The notes beneath the pieces were generated by a model. It was not told the origin of the DNA. It was given only the letters and a program-made list of their open reading frames with translations, and did no database searches. The translations under genes and the position numbers were made by a program. This document shows positions 21,201 through 29,911 of a DNA stretch of 64,000 nucleotides, piece after piece (position 1 is the stretch's first letter; each line of letters starts with the position of its first letter). The stretch is from positions 47,745,790 to 47,809,789 of the forward strand of contig CM068583.1 of the NCBI GenBank assembly GCA_035048485.1, read 5' to 3'. Source of the stretch: Pteria penguin. Its lineage: Eukaryota > Mollusca > Bivalvia > Pterioida > Pteriidae.

Positions 21201-22704
21201 CTACTGATATTAATATCAAAACGTCAATGTCACAGCTGATAAAAAGGACTGAAATCATTGGTTTCCAAGTGATTTTCATATATTGTTTTATATCATTAAC
21301 TGATTATCAGAATTTTTACACATTTCACAGGTTTTAAGTTCTTATAGATAAAGGCAATTTAAAATCTTATCAAAAGGGGGGATGCCTTTAGATTTGAGGG
21401 TCAGTATGTCAAACAGCAAGGTCACTACTGGGAATTAAAATGTTAGTTAGGAAGCTTTGTTGCTGCTATGAATAAGCCCACAGCGGGAGCATATGTTATA
21501 CAAACATGCTCTAGTTTAAATATGTTTTTGTTATTTCAGCTGCAAACACGTCAGATAACACTCCAGCTCCTATGGATGTAGACGATAATAAGACTCCAGA
21601 ACCTACCAAGGAGGAGAAAAAATCGGTTAATATTATTGTACTTTTTAAGTAATGAAAATAAAGTTAGCTGCTATTACCATTAGGGATATAAAGATATGGC
21701 TTATATTGAAATGATTCATGTTGCAGTATCAAGTATATATTGCATATAATGAAGCTCAACTTATCACTTAAACCAGATCCTTGTATTAATTAAATTCTGA
21801 TATAATTAACAAAAATTCACATACAGTACAGGGGATGTTACGCTATCATGCTGACATCTGTCAGTCTGTCTGTCCTTCCAAAATAGGTGGTAACACCTTG
21901 GATGAAGCTCATGGGGGTGGTCAACTTACTTTGTGCTTCTCTGCTTAAACTAGACCTAAAAAAATCTGCTTCTCTGTTTAAACAAGACTTAAAAAAATCT
22001 GATGATAGCATATGAAAATTAATGAGAAGTTGTAGATGTTAAGTTTAAAAAATCTAGTTTGCATCTCTTCTCCTAAATCATAAGGTCAAGAAAGAATTTG
22101 ATTGTAGCACGACTTGCTACTCCCTCTAAACCATTAGAGACACAGCTAATTTAATTATGTACATGTATATGAAAGAGTTTGATTCATGGTTTTGCACTCA
22201 GGGTTTTGTCCCTATGGGCCTAGGAGCAGGCATATAGTACCCTGTTAACAATGCCTATTTTGTAAAACAATGATTACTCCTCCTATCTGGAGAAGTTTAC
22301 GAATTTTCTTGGTTTGTCATAACATGTAATAATCTGAACTAGACTTAATGCTAGTTTTTTTTGGGCAACCATGCATATGCAGATGTGGTTTAAATTAGGG
22401 CACAAAATCAGATTTACATTGATTACCCTTTATACAGAAAATTTTATTTGCTTGCCCTAGTTATTAAGATAAGGTAGACAGATTCGTGTCATGAACATTT
22501 TTTCAAGATCTTGTGAATTAACTTTTATTTCAGACGGATGAAGATTACTCGGATGTTATGAATGATCCAGATTTCCTGCAAAGTGTATTGGAAAATTTAC
22601 CAGGTGTTGATCCCCAAAGTGAAGCTATACAAAATGCTATGAGTTCTCTCACACAAAAAGATGGAAATAAAAGTGAAGAAAAGAAAGACAAGGATTCTAA
22701 ATGA
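3105..22704 (+). CDS. PSMD4: 26S proteasome non-ATPase regulatory subunit 4 (Rpn10), 5' partial
   Basis: This is the ubiquitin receptor of the 19S proteasome cap. Visible exons: 3105-3245, 5459-5573, 7114-7200, 9492-9560, 13247-13308, 14211-14473, 20172-20324, 21540-21625 and 22534-22704. Phases join without a break. The first visible base completes a codon (TG|T, Cys) begun in exon 1, which is not found. The product would be about 390 residues, close to the 377 of human. Order: N-terminal VWA domain (to about residue 190, with [21 protein letters not shown] and [12 protein letters not shown]), then UIM1 near 212-230 ([15 protein letters not shown]), a middle UIM near 258-272 ([12 protein letters not shown]), UIM3 near 288-303 ([14 protein letters not shown]), and a lysine-rich acidic tail after [13 protein letters not shown]. 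It is a housekeeping gene; the identification is close to certain. Confidence 0.97.
3750..4508 (+). mobile_element. Helentron-like element with about 160-bp tandem core
   Basis: About 3.5 units recur near 3765, 3923, 4084 and 4245 (160-bp period), each holding GAGGGT..CCAGTT, GGTATGATTGCTTTGG and TTTCAAGAATTTT. The right end has a hairpin ATGCC-ATGCTA-GGCAT followed by TGCTCTTGTTT, the same terminal plan as the other elements in this window. The left end was not found. It lies in PSMD4 intron 2. Confidence 0.6.
4509..5458. other. PSMD4 intron 2 remainder, no feature seen
   Basis: A+T-rich sequence without recognisable coding or repeat structure. The open stretch on the minus strand at 4956-5255 shows no known domain. 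Confidence 0.4.
5459..5573 (+). CDS. PSMD4: PSMD4 exon 3
   Basis: Encodes the VWA stretch [20 protein letters not shown] followed by [15 protein letters not shown]. The acceptor is TTTTCTAG and the donor GTAAGT. The phase closes the split His codon from the previous exon. Confidence 0.96.
5716..6655 (+). mobile_element. Helentron-like 5' end with about 143-bp tandem core
   Basis: It starts with AGCTCACCTGAGC, which can pair with GGCTCAATTGAGCT just after it; copies at 17.0 and 56.0 kb begin the same way. About six diverged 143-bp units follow (anchors near 5805, 5945, 6096, 6239, 6382 and 6525), from the same family as the array at 1310-2435. No matching 3' end was seen, so the copy is probably truncated. 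It lies in PSMD4 intron 3. Confidence 0.65.
7114..7200 (+). CDS. PSMD4: PSMD4 exon 4
   Basis: Encodes [20 protein letters not shown] then SPIDDDEKE, a highly conserved VWA core. The acceptor is TTATTACAG and the donor GTAGGA. Phase 0 at both ends. Confidence 0.96.
7240..7560 (+). repeat. fragment of the 17-kb Helentron-like body
   Basis: It shares the phrases GAAGTATTCATGGT, CCCCACAAGTGTTGTTG and a TTTAACAAACTT..TTC segment with the tandem body at 17.1-18.9 kb. The ends are undefined. The open stretch at 7248-7538 is a by-product of the repeat. Confidence 0.5.
7750..7800 (-). mobile_element. 3' end of a Helentron-like element
   Basis: On the minus strand the order is a GGGGTTATT subterminal motif, a hairpin GTGTTT-CAC-AAACAC, then TTCTTGTTT. 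This is the mirror image of the 3' ends at 15.5 and 42.8 kb. The body beyond 7800 was not delimited. Confidence 0.5.
8655..8784. repeat. imperfect palindrome, probable MITE
   Basis: The left arm has GAGATTCGAGTCTCTGC and TTTTGATATCGGTGGTTT. The right arm has the inverse AAACCGGCGATATCAAAAG and GCAGAGAATCTC. The left arm carries a short extra segment. No target duplication was recognised. The surrounding 8240-8900 is less A+T-rich than its neighbours but has no gene. Confidence 0.6.
9010..9150 (+). repeat. GGATC..GGGGGG dispersed-repeat end
   Basis: The sequence GTAACGGATCTAGGATTT followed by a G run resembles the inverse of the motif at 60888-60950 (TGAATCCGCCACT after a C run). Both look like the end of one dispersed repeat family. 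The boundaries are unknown. Confidence 0.35.
9492..9560 (+). CDS. PSMD4: PSMD4 exon 5
   Basis: Encodes [20 protein letters not shown] then GEE. The acceptor is TTTTTTTCAG and the donor GTATGA. Phase 0 at both ends. Confidence 0.96.
9620..11020 (+). repeat. diverged repeat units of about 130 bp
   Basis: Phrases such as CTTGTTAACATGATACCAACC, GGCTAGGACTATCAAACT and GGTACACATAC recur near 9680-9960 and again at 10700-11000. They also recur at 54240-54450 in the HASPIN region. They look like core units of a further Helentron-like family. About 9960-10640 between the two groups has no recognised feature. Confidence 0.5.
11034..11910 (+). repeat. 43-bp minisatellite derived from a SINE body
   Basis: About 18 units of roughly 43 bp run from 11144 to 11910. 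Each reads TCATGGTAGACACCACATA then TACAGGATCCCTCACTGCTT. Immediately upstream (11034-11143) is a decayed SINE head with TGTAGCTCAATTGATAAG and CTGATGAGACAGTAC. The unit matches the SINE segment that in the intact copy at 1540-1580 reads TCACGGTAGGCGTGGCAC then GATCCCTCACTGCTTCGG. The array lies in PSMD4 intron 5. Confidence 0.88.
11911..13246. other. PSMD4 intron 5 remainder, no feature seen
   Basis: A+T-rich sequence with no recognisable coding, tandem or inverted structure. Confidence 0.4.
13247..13308 (+). CDS. PSMD4: PSMD4 exon 6
   Basis: Encodes [20 protein letters not shown] and ends two bases into a Ser codon. The acceptor is TTTTACAG and the donor GTAAGT. A SINE has inserted 15 bases into the following intron. 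Confidence 0.95.
13324..13495 (-). mobile_element. second type of tRNA-derived SINE
   Basis: On the minus strand the head reads TGGTGTAGTGGTTAAGCGC (A box) and GGGTTCGATTCCCGGG (B box). The tail runs to GACGTAAAACACCAATCAAC. The body differs from the SINE at 1420 but the tail motif is similar. A 13-bp target duplication, AAGTAGTATACAG, lies at 13311-13323 and 13496-13508. The left copy overlaps the donor region of PSMD4 exon 6. Confidence 0.88.
13691..13891. mobile_element. palindromic MITE, about 200 bp
   Basis: The ends are AAAACACTGTAAGGGAGA and its inverse TCTCCCTTACAGTGTTTT. Inner arms also pair: CTATAGGGCTATTT against AAATAGCCTATAG, and ATCATAAAGA against TCTTTATGAT. Nearly the whole element can fold into one hairpin. 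It lies in PSMD4 intron 6. Confidence 0.75.
14211..14473 (+). CDS. PSMD4: PSMD4 exon 7, end of VWA and UIM1
   Basis: Encodes [20 protein letters not shown], a glycine-rich linker, [18 protein letters not shown] and [20 protein letters not shown]1 has the acidic lead, the LALAL core and the conserved Ser. The donor GTATGT lies at 14474. The open frame continues to 14529 but those codons are intronic, because the split Gly codon is completed exactly at 20172. Confidence 0.95.
14530..15049. other. PSMD4 intron 7, no feature seen
   Basis: A+T-rich sequence. The open stretch at 14690-14893 resembles no known protein. Confidence 0.4.
15050..15502 (+). mobile_element. Helentron-like element
   Basis: The body repeats a phrase of the type AACCATGAGAGATAGAGACC then CATATTTGGCATGCATA, also found at 42.6 and 48.7 kb. 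The 3' end has a subterminal AGGGGCAT, then the hairpin GTGTTT-CAC-AAACAC, then ATTTTGTTT. The left boundary is uncertain. Confidence 0.55.
15503..16689. other. PSMD4 intron 7 remainder
   Basis: No gene. Some phrases between 16340 and 16560 are distantly like the body of the element at 17017-19562. Confidence 0.35.
16690..17010 (+). repeat. fragment of Helentron-like body
   Basis: It shares GTGATGAAACTTGG, GAAGTACTC and TTTGGTTCCATTCTGAAATC with units of the adjacent larger element. It abuts that element's 5' end. Confidence 0.45.
17017..19562 (+). mobile_element. complete Helentron-like non-autonomous element, about 2.5 kb
   Basis: The 5' terminus is AGCTCACCTGAGCC, able to pair with GGCTCAAGTGAGCT at 17034-17047. 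Near the 3' end, CTCAGGTGAGC (19524-19534) is the inverse of the 5' GCTCACCTGAG. A perfect 7-bp hairpin follows (AGGCCCA-CT-TGGGCCT, 19540-19555), then CTTGTTT. The body is about five diverged 350-500-bp units, each with GAATTTGATGAAACTTG, a CAGGTGGCGCCACCA segment and GTACCCTCCTTTGACAAAC. There is a run of 15 G at 18071-18085. No helicase or replicase coding is present, so it would move only in trans. It lies in PSMD4 intron 7. Confidence 0.75.
19564..19940 (+). repeat. Helentron-like body fragment
   Basis: A weakly conserved unit with a TTTTGATAAAATTTTGGGCA segment, ending near GCAATATAGGCCCA, which echoes the 3' terminal region of the element to its left. Confidence 0.4.
20172..20324 (+). 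CDS. PSMD4: PSMD4 exon 8, two further UIMs
   Basis: Encodes [20 protein letters not shown] and then [20 protein letters not shown]. Two ubiquitin-interacting motifs sit in one exon. The first matches the acidic-L-x-x-A-x-x-x-S pattern and is degenerate in mammalian PSMD4. The acceptor is TACTTTTAG and the donor GTAAGA. Confidence 0.96.
20437..20691 (-). mobile_element. tRNA-derived SINE
   Basis: A minus-strand copy of the SINE at 1420-1694: the head has GGCCTAGTGATATC and GGGGTTCGAGTCCC, and the body has GGATGAGACAGTAAAAATCG and ATGCATCAGGCAG-like segments. An 11-bp target duplication, CTTTTAAAAAG, lies at 20426-20436 and 20692-20702. It lies just downstream of PSMD4 exon 8. Confidence 0.88.
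20898..21517 (+). mobile_element. Helentron-like element with TTTTTATACCCC start
   Basis: It starts TTTTTATACCCCTG. The core has two or more units with CAAATTTGGATATATGCTTA and TTATCAAGAGAGGAAGAAC. The 3' end has a GCGGGAGCAT segment, a hairpin ATGTT-ATAC-AAACAT and CTCTAGTTT. It lies between PSMD4 exons 8 and 9. Confidence 0.6.
21540..21625 (+). CDS. PSMD4: PSMD4 exon 9
   Basis: Encodes [20 protein letters not shown] then EPTKEEKKS, a low-complexity acidic and lysine-rich linker including the conserved PMDVD motif. The acceptor is TTATTTCAG. The donor GTTAAT is weak, but the phase matches the final exon. Confidence 0.92.
21626..22533. other. last PSMD4 intron, no feature seen
   Basis: Unremarkable A+T-rich sequence. 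The phrase AAAAAATCTG occurs in a short local duplication near 21955-22000. Confidence 0.4.
22534..22704 (+). CDS. PSMD4: PSMD4 last exon
   Basis: Encodes [20 protein letters not shown], then [19 protein letters not shown] and a lysine-rich end DKDSK before TGA at 22702-22704. The acceptor is TTTATTTCAG. Confidence 0.96.
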   Translation, partial: TDEDYSDVMNDPDFLQSVLENLPGVDPQSEAIQNAMSSLTQKDGNKSEEKKDKDSK

Positions 22705-22880
22705 ATAAGATGACTTCATTTATACCTTTTTAGTCATTTATATGAATGAAAGATTAATTGAAACAAATGAATGTGTACACAATTTGCTAATCTAAACTGT
22801 GTTCCATTACATTATAGTTATGAAAGTATTTCAGTATACAAATTTCATTGTCATGAATAAATATAGAAATGTGCTCTACT
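22705..22880 (+). terminator. PSMD4: PSMD4 3' UTR with polyadenylation signal
   Basis: A canonical AATAAA lies at 22856-22861, about 150 bases after the stop. The cleavage site would be some 15-25 bases further on. Confidence 0.7.
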
Positions 22881-25330
22881 TCAGTTTTCATTGGATTATT
22901 TATGAACAAAAATGCAGAATACCAAACCACATTACAGAAGGCTTTTCCAACACCATTTACATAATATAAGTATTGAAAGGTGTATATTGGTATATTCTAA
23001 GGTCTACTTAATTTCATCACAAGTCTTTCCCCATTTTTATTGGCTAGTCTGAGTACATTATGACCTCTTGTTCCGCATTGCTTCCAAAGTTTAGGTGAGC
23101 TGTGCTTGTGAAATACACTGCATTTCATTTAAAGGCATAGTTTAGAATTAAATTATATTTACCTATGCCGTAACTAGTTGTACAGTGAATAAAAATGCAC
23201 AAGTTTTAATCTTTTATTTCTTGCCATTAAACCATTACAGTGATAAAATGATGAGCTTTGATAGAAGTCTCCTTCAGAATGATTTTACTGAAACTCAGTA
23301 GGGATGAAGTACTTATGGTCTCTATAAATGTTGCTATTTTCTGTCATGGGGTAGATCTGAGCTGGATTATAATCTTCCTCATCAGACAGGCCTCATAATT
23401 CATCAAACCCAAATGCATCAGAGTGATCTAGAAGGATGCCTTAAGTAGTGTTTAGTGTTTTTAGATGGGGACTGTCTTAATCATGACCGTTTTGATGTTG
23501 ACCTGATAGTATCTCTAACTTCAAATCTATGCCAAGATATAGTACGGAGAATGCCTTTTATTTTCCACTCGGTACCGACATAAAAGTAGAAATTGACACT
23601 AGGAAAATTCAAATAGTAATTATTTATATACATGTATGAACACATGTACAATGATGTACTCAAAATGAAGTACACATTGAAGACTACAATTCAGTATAAG
23701 AATACACATTATGCACCTGTTGTGGAAATGGCTGTCTGTGATGTGAATACTATTTTTAGATTGGGTCAGGGTTATTTAACCATCTGTGATGTAAATGCTA
23801 TCATTAGATTGGCTCAGCTACATATAACGAAATTTATGTATTTTTATTTAAATTTGTTTGCAGACTTTAAAAGGTGTCTGTGGCACATTTTTGTCTGATA
23901 GTGTGGTCAACAATTAAATCATCAAGAGATCCCTATATTCTACGATAGATATGAAGATATGTAATGCATTAAAAATTTTAAATATTTAGATTAATCTATT
24001 TTTAAACTTGGGCCAATATTGGTAAATGTTCCCGTCTATCTGTACTATGAGTACTCTGATTGGTTCCCTTCTGAAATAAAATTTTTGACACACTTTTGAC
24101 TTTTGAGACTTCGTCATTTCCACAGAGTTTTGTGTCATTTAATTGATTTATCCAATACAGAGAAGCAATATATGGTTCAAATATACAATGTTATCTTTTG
24201 TATTAAATAGGTGAAGCGAGTGTAAAAAAGCGAAACCATAAAGGATTGGTGTAATTTTAAGCTTATATACACATGGCTTTATCTACTGACAATATGTTTA
24301 ATTAGTTATGTGTGACAGTGAACAGCCTTTCACTAAAACAGACCAAATGCAACACGCATCATATGCAACCAATGTGTAGTGGGTAAAGGACGCTTGGGCC
24401 GCCATTCCAATTTTGGTTGTCAGTGGTGTGTTTCTTAAAGCCGAAATATGCAATATTAACCATTCTAACTTAGGTTGTCATTTGTGTGTTTCTTAAAGCC
24501 GAAATATGCAATATTCAAGGAGTTATGTTCAATGACGAAGAACAAACTGTAGACAATATTGATGATCTCCCTTTCACTCTTGCTTCAATCTTTCACTCAT
24601 ACAGAAGATGATGATTTTGATGGTTTTGAAAGTGATAGATACGATTAAAGTAATCTGTGTGCGTCTCCCAAAAATGTCCTAGATGCAGTGGTATCACTCT
24701 TCCGACTATCATTTCTTATTACGATTCCATAAATTACCCTGAACATTCCGCCAAATTGTAGATACCGACTTTTGTCTAGACCAGTAACCCATTTACCCTT
24801 GGGGTAGAGTATTCACTGATTTCACAGGTAATTAAAATCTGGCAATAACTGTCTGCTATGAAATAGATATTATGAAGCAAGCCGACACAAGTCAATGTAT
24901 GGGGCTTCATAATCATTTAATATCAATATAATATTTAATTTGATAACCAATCTTAAATAGCTACACAATACTGCCGTTATTTAAGAAAGCTATTCAACCT
25001 ATACATGTATAAGGGTTTGACCTATATATGCATCAACAAAGAAATGCCTCGTTTTTAAGCCCCTCGACCTATAGGCCACATCAACCTATAGTGTGGAAAT
25101 TACAGTACACAAAATTATAAAGACCGACTTCCGTGCCTCATAGCAGCTTGCAGATGGCTAATATTGTAATTGTAGTAGGCTACTAAATACAAAGAAAATA
25201 GCCACTAATATGTACAAAACATTTATGTTGGTACAAAAAAGATTGTACAACAATCTGAACATTACTTTATGTTTGCAAATAATCCAATCTGAAGTGGAAG
25301 CATTTCACATAAACAGGATTTGTGCATAAA
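22881..25330. other. intergenic spacer, PSMD4 to dehydrogenase
   Basis: The two genes are tail-to-tail here. 23260-23480 is a decayed fragment of the 17-kb Helentron-like body (GGATGAAGTACTTATGG). 23735-23820 contains a short duplicated segment around CTGTGATGT. 24415-24516 is a 58-bp tandem duplication containing GTTTCTTAAAGCCGAAATATG. No gene was recognised, and open stretches at 23481-23675 and 23632-23898 show no known domain. Confidence 0.5.
24415..24516 (+). repeat. 58-bp tandem duplication
   Basis: Two copies of GGTTGTCA..GTGTGTTTCTTAAAGCC and GAAATATGCAATATT lie 58 bases apart with few differences, so the duplication is recent. Confidence 0.75.
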
Positions 25331-25611
25331 TCAGAAAGACATTAAAGTTCTGTCATAAGTGAAGAATTTGCCTGTATCTTCTATAGTCAAACTGTCGATC
25401 ACATTTAGTAAACAATTCACAGAGTATTCTGATGAAAACAAATTTGGTACATTCTTGTGGTATGGTCGTGATAAATCAGTGTCTACAGTACCAGGATGCA
25501 GAGACACGCATATTACTTTCTTCTTGCCTCTTCCTAACTCAATGCTGAGATTTTTGGTAGCCATGTTAAGAGCTGCTTTTGACATTCTGTAACTGTACCA
25601 GCCACCAAGTC
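25331..25611 (-). CDS. dehydrogenase exon 3
   Basis: Encodes LGGWYSYRMSKAALNMATKN, SIELGRGKKKVICVSLHPG and TVDTDLSRPYHKN, ending DRTLMSF. The stop TGA is at 25333-25331. The catalytic Tyr and Lys are here. The acceptor is ACATTGTAG. Confidence 0.92.
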
Positions 25612-28600
25612 CTACAATGTATTTCTTTACTTTAAAACCATTTTATGATAGCATCTAAGTAAGATGCTATATACAATTATACATACAGTAAACTTTGTTT
25701 ATAATGCAGTCCAAAGGATCATGACTGGGAATTAACTATATCCGTATTTCTTTATAGACAGGAAGACCTAAGATAAACATTTTCTTGGAGATAAATAATG
25801 TTACAGCCTTTAATAAAACAGTGACACTTGTTTCTAACATAAAAAGTTCTCCATAAGATACACTGTTAATGGAATATATAGAGAATATATGCAAAGATAT
25901 TTAAATGATTGTTGTGAACATTATCCATAATTTCAAGATATCTGCTGGGCATAACCATATGCCTGACTGTATCATTGTATGAAGCATTTGAAACTACTGT
26001 TCTCTATGCTCTGAACACTGGGACAAGAAATCCTTGTTCCAGATGTATATAAGGGTAGCCTCCTCATTCAGTAGCTACTTGTAATTTGAAATTTAAGTTT
26101 TCCTTCAAAAACCCTTCAAAGTAAAATCACTTTTTGATAGCACACATAATACTAAAATGTAAAGTCCAATCTATGACGCACTGTCACAGTCTGATTACCT
26201 TCATCAGTGTTATAGGCTGGCTCTGGGTGCATAGCAAGTAAAACCAACCCTACCTTTATTTACCCAGTAAAAATGTAGTCTAAATCAGTTGTTATCAAAA
26301 ATAAAACTGGAATCAGCAGGTTTATTACCTATGGACATTTTCCATGGAGCAAATGTGGTTATAAATGTTAATCACAAAACTTTTAAATGCATGGGTTTTT
26401 TGTATACTACTTTGTTATAACATGTTAAATTAACAGCTGTAATTTTGTCAAATTCATTATAACCATATTAAATTTCACATAAATGTATGACAAAAAAGCA
26501 GACTTTGTCACTAACAGAATTTCATTACAAAAATATTTCTTATTAGTGATGCTTATTGTGTGGGTATGCAATAAAAACATCATTTTCTGATATCAAAAAA
26601 TAGCTTATTGATTTACAAATATACAAACATTATTGATGTTTGTTTCTTTCTTTTTTCTTCTGATGGACAGTATCAACATTCTCAATTGATTACCATAGTT
26701 TATTACCATTGTCAGTGATTGATCCTACTTTAGCTGACATATTGACAAGAACAGCTGCATGGCATTTCTTGGGATCTGAAGACTGTACACCAATGTGACC
26801 TCCTCCCTTTGCAAGATAAGGTCCAAAATATTTTCCAATGAGGAGTGGGCCAAATGCATTGGTCTGCATTGTGTTTGTAAGTGCCTTCAAATTCAACAAA
26901 ATAAGAATAATATATAAACCTGTGTCAGTGAAGATTATTCCTATTTTATTTTAGTATTAGTTTCATTATCATCAATAGAAGTATTACCATATTAAAACCA
27001 TTATTAAAGGAACAGTTCAAAATCTAATTATTGTTACTTATGTTCTTACTACATGTAGTTACATTGTAAATAAAAATGCATAGATTTCAATCTATCATTG
27101 CCAATAAACCAATCACTCAGATAAAGCAATGTCTAGAAAAATCTGTTGGAGGTGGCCATTCTGTGTAATAGCTTATCTCCCTTGCCAGATATTACCAATA
27201 ATGTTGTGGGTTTGTGACATACTTGCAACTATTACTCTCCAGTTTAGAAGTTTCTTCTAAGTCCTAGATAATATCACATGTTGTCTACCATATCAAAGAG
27301 AATATGAATACAATGATTTGACTGTTAACCAATTACATCTCTAATTGGTCGATTACTGGAAAAAGTTAGCCAACATGTTGATCATTTCTTGATACCAATA
27401 GTCAATACACAGACTACTTACATTTGACAGCTATGATTTCATACCTAAAATCCATTAAGCGTTAAGTGTCTGCTAGTCATTTCTCGATTTGACTAAATAT
27501 CTTATGCAATTCTGGCTCTGCCAATATCTGATCTTATATAACTTTTCAAGTAAGTGCTTTTGCATAAACTCAGACATATCCAAACAAGTAATGGAATGTT
27601 CAATGGGAGTGAAATGGCTTATGCTGTCCAGCTGTCTGCCATATTAAAATGTACAAGATTATATATACATATGAAATAATAAACAAAATTTTGACTCAAG
27701 CATAGATTACCTTTTCCACAACCAATATCGAGACAACAGATTTAAAATCATTCATGGGTCAAAAGATGAAATACATGAGCTACCTAAAATGGCTAATTCT
27801 TACCATCTTCTAATAAAATCTGAATACATGAATGAAAACCAAAAAATAGATTTCCTGGATATTACAGTATTCAAAAGCTCAAAATTCACAACAGACATAC
27901 TTGATTTCAAAACCTATAGTCATAAAACCTTCACAAATTCCAATTCTTGGTGCACAAGCACTCATACCATAATCCTGTAGCATTTGAACTAAATGACAAT
28001 ATTATCTTCAAAAAGTGATCCATAACTGGATGTAAAAGAAACAACATTTGTGTCATTTTTGTGATCATATCATTTAAGGATTAATGTATGAAAATTTGAA
28101 AGTAGACTTCTGATGGCAGATTGCATAGCTATTTCATCAAAACGTTATATAATATTAAATCCTCTGGATCACTGTAGAGTTGAGTGATTGTCGTACATGG
28201 CACTAATGGAAGCAACATCTTCACATGCATGATTAATTTACTACGAGAAACAGCCTCAAGTAATAATCTGGAATAGTTGCAGTTGTGTCACCATTTATTG
28301 TCTGGCCGCCATGATACATGTATATGCCCCATGAAGCTATTGAGTCTTTTCGTTATACAGAGTTATTTCCCATTTGAGCAGGTACCTGTCGTCAAACCAT
28401 TGTGACGTCAACCAGTTCTATGGCAACTGGTGTAAAATTATGGGAAGTTATATTGAAATTGTATGACGTCACAATGGTTTGACGTCAGATACCTGCTCAA
28501 ATGGGAAATAACTCTGCATAACGAAAAAAACACAATATCAATTAAGAGTATCTTAATTATTCTACAGTTATCACATGGATAAACAAGTGGATTTTGTAGT

Positions 28601-29911
28601 CTCAAATGTGTATGCAAAACATGTATAAATAACTTTTTCCGAACTTTGTCTTTCAGAATTTTTATTATTTTTTACAATGTCTCTGAACCCAATCCTGCAG
28701 GGTATGTACATATACACAAGTACATGTATAGCTATTGATTTCTTTTAAACTGAATTCAACTTCTACATCCTTTGTTTTCATGATTTTTTGTGGATGGCCT
28801 AAATAATAATACAATTTTATTATTACATGTAGTGTATAATACGAAAGTAACTGGTGTCACATGACTATGGCACTAACAATGTACCACAGTAGACATTCAC
28901 GGACCCCGAAATTCAGAGATGACACCAGGTGCCTGGGTGGAGTGAGCATCTCCAGTATGGCTAGCCACACTTGCTGTGAATGTCCTTAAATACAGATGAA
29001 ACAAATACAATTCAGCACTGTATATATACATGATAGTGAAAAAACACGATGTAGAAAATGCCACAGCCACACAACATCAGGAAAAAAGGTATAATAACAC
29101 TTAAGTCAACTTTTTTACGAGCTCCACACTGCAAAGGGAATAAGTGTGACCTGAACCTGTGAATTTAACCTGTTCTCTTTAGATCGCTAGGACAACATAT
29201 TTTTTCCATGGAGCGGCATATCATGGTACTACTGATACATGTTTGGCTTAGCTTTAGGTGTACATCTTGCTGAAATTGGGAATACACTTGGATGTGCTAC
29301 TACTGCTGTATAAGACAGCTTCATTTTACTATAAACTATACAAAGTTACATCAGATTCTGCAGAAAATATGAAAGACCTTTAAAATTATGTCTTCATTGA
29401 TGATAAATTTCAGGTTACTTATTGGCAAACTATTTTGAATTAATACCTCTTCCGATTGTGATGTTTAATAAGCCCACCAGACTACATCCTTAATGATAAG
29501 CTGGGTCAGATAAATCATTAACCTTTGAAAAGAAGCATTTCACATCAATCAGACAAATATTAATTATGTCATCATGAATTTTACCTCCATAGAGACATCT
29601 CTGAGACTTGTCTCCCCTTTTCCAGTTGGGTGCAACATTCCTGCACTGTTGATTAATAGATCAAGTTTACCAAATTTCGTTTCAACATATTTAGAAACTG
29701 CTGCCATATCCGCCTCCCTGCTAACATCTAATTTACACACATGAAGACGTTCCTTAAACTTCTCATTCTGAAGGGCAGATAACTGGTTGGCTGATTCTGG
29801 ATTTCTGCAGGTTGCTATGACTGTAAAATTGGAATTCCAAGAAAGTAATGCCTTACAAAACTGTAATCCGATTCCTCGGCTTGCTCCCTGCACCAAACAT
29901 GTAGAAGACAT
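25331..29911 (-). CDS. short-chain dehydrogenase/reductase, C-factor-like
   Basis: An NAD(P)-dependent oxidoreductase with a Rossmann fold; the substrate cannot be told from sequence. Three exons on the minus strand: 29585-29911, 26707-26884 and 25331-25611. Phases match and give 261 residues from the ATG at 29911, the usual length for the family. Cofactor motif GASRGIG at residues 9-15; NSAG at 88-91 in place of the common NNAG; candidate catalytic Ser at 159 or 164 (NMSAKVGSI); Tyr176 and Lys180 in YRMSK; then PGTVDTDLS. The order CLVQGASRGIG, LRDVS, GGWYSYRMSKAALN is typical of animal and plant C-factor-like or sniffer-like SDRs. The frame stays open upstream of this ATG to an acceptor-like TTTCTATTTAG ending at 29958, so a 5' exon is possible. 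No close AATAAA was found downstream. Confidence 0.92.
25612..26706. other. dehydrogenase intron 2, no feature seen
   Basis: A+T-rich intron with no recognised repeat. Confidence 0.4.
26707..26884 (-). CDS. dehydrogenase exon 2
   Basis: Encodes ALTNTMQTNAFGPLLIGKYF to AAVLVNMSAKVGSITDN. The acceptor AATTTGAAG has a poor pyrimidine tract but the join SME|ALTNTMQTN fits the family. The donor GTAATA follows the first base of a Gly codon. Confidence 0.9.
26885..27700. other. dehydrogenase intron 1, left part
   Basis: No feature recognised. It ends at the reverse-transcriptase relic at 27708. Confidence 0.4.
27708..27986 (+). pseudogene. reverse-transcriptase relic, Penelope-like type
   Basis: Translation gives KIIHGSKDEIHELPKMANSY, then NQKIDFLDITVFKSSKF and ILDFKTYSHKTFTNSNS. 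The order HGS-x-E, IDFLDITV-K and then L-x-x-K-x-Y-x-K-x-T is the segment after the catalytic core in Penelope-like and related reverse transcriptases. The catalytic YxDD region is absent, so this is a fragment. It lies antisense to the dehydrogenase, within its intron 1. Confidence 0.6.
28347..28527. mobile_element. palindromic MITE with TGACGTCA motifs, about 180 bp
   Basis: The arms are TTTTCGTTATACAGAG, TTATTTCCCATTTGAGCAGG and ACCTGTCGTCAAACCATTG, mirrored by CAATGGTTTGACGTCA and CCTGCTCAAATGGGAAATAA to ATAACGAAAA; each arm is about 65 bp. Perfect TGACGTCA octamers sit at 28403-28410, 28464-28471 and 28480-28487. It lies in dehydrogenase intron 1. Confidence 0.85.
28848..29060 (+). repeat. 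dispersed repeat, uninterrupted copy
   Basis: It contains AAGTAACTGGTGTCACATGA, GGACCCCGAAATTCAGAG and AATTCAGCACTGTATATATA. A second copy at 43122-43540 carries the same phrases in the same order but is split by a 217-bp inverted-repeat element. Confidence 0.75.
29061..29584. other. dehydrogenase intron 1, right part
   Basis: No feature recognised. Confidence 0.4.
29585..29911 (-). CDS. dehydrogenase exon 1
   Basis: Encodes MSSTCLVQGASRGIGLQF through LINSAGMLHPTGKGE to LRDVSME. The donor is GTAAAA just below 29585, phase 0. The ATG at 29911 is preferred because family members begin two or three residues before the CLVQGASRGIG motif. Confidence 0.9.
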
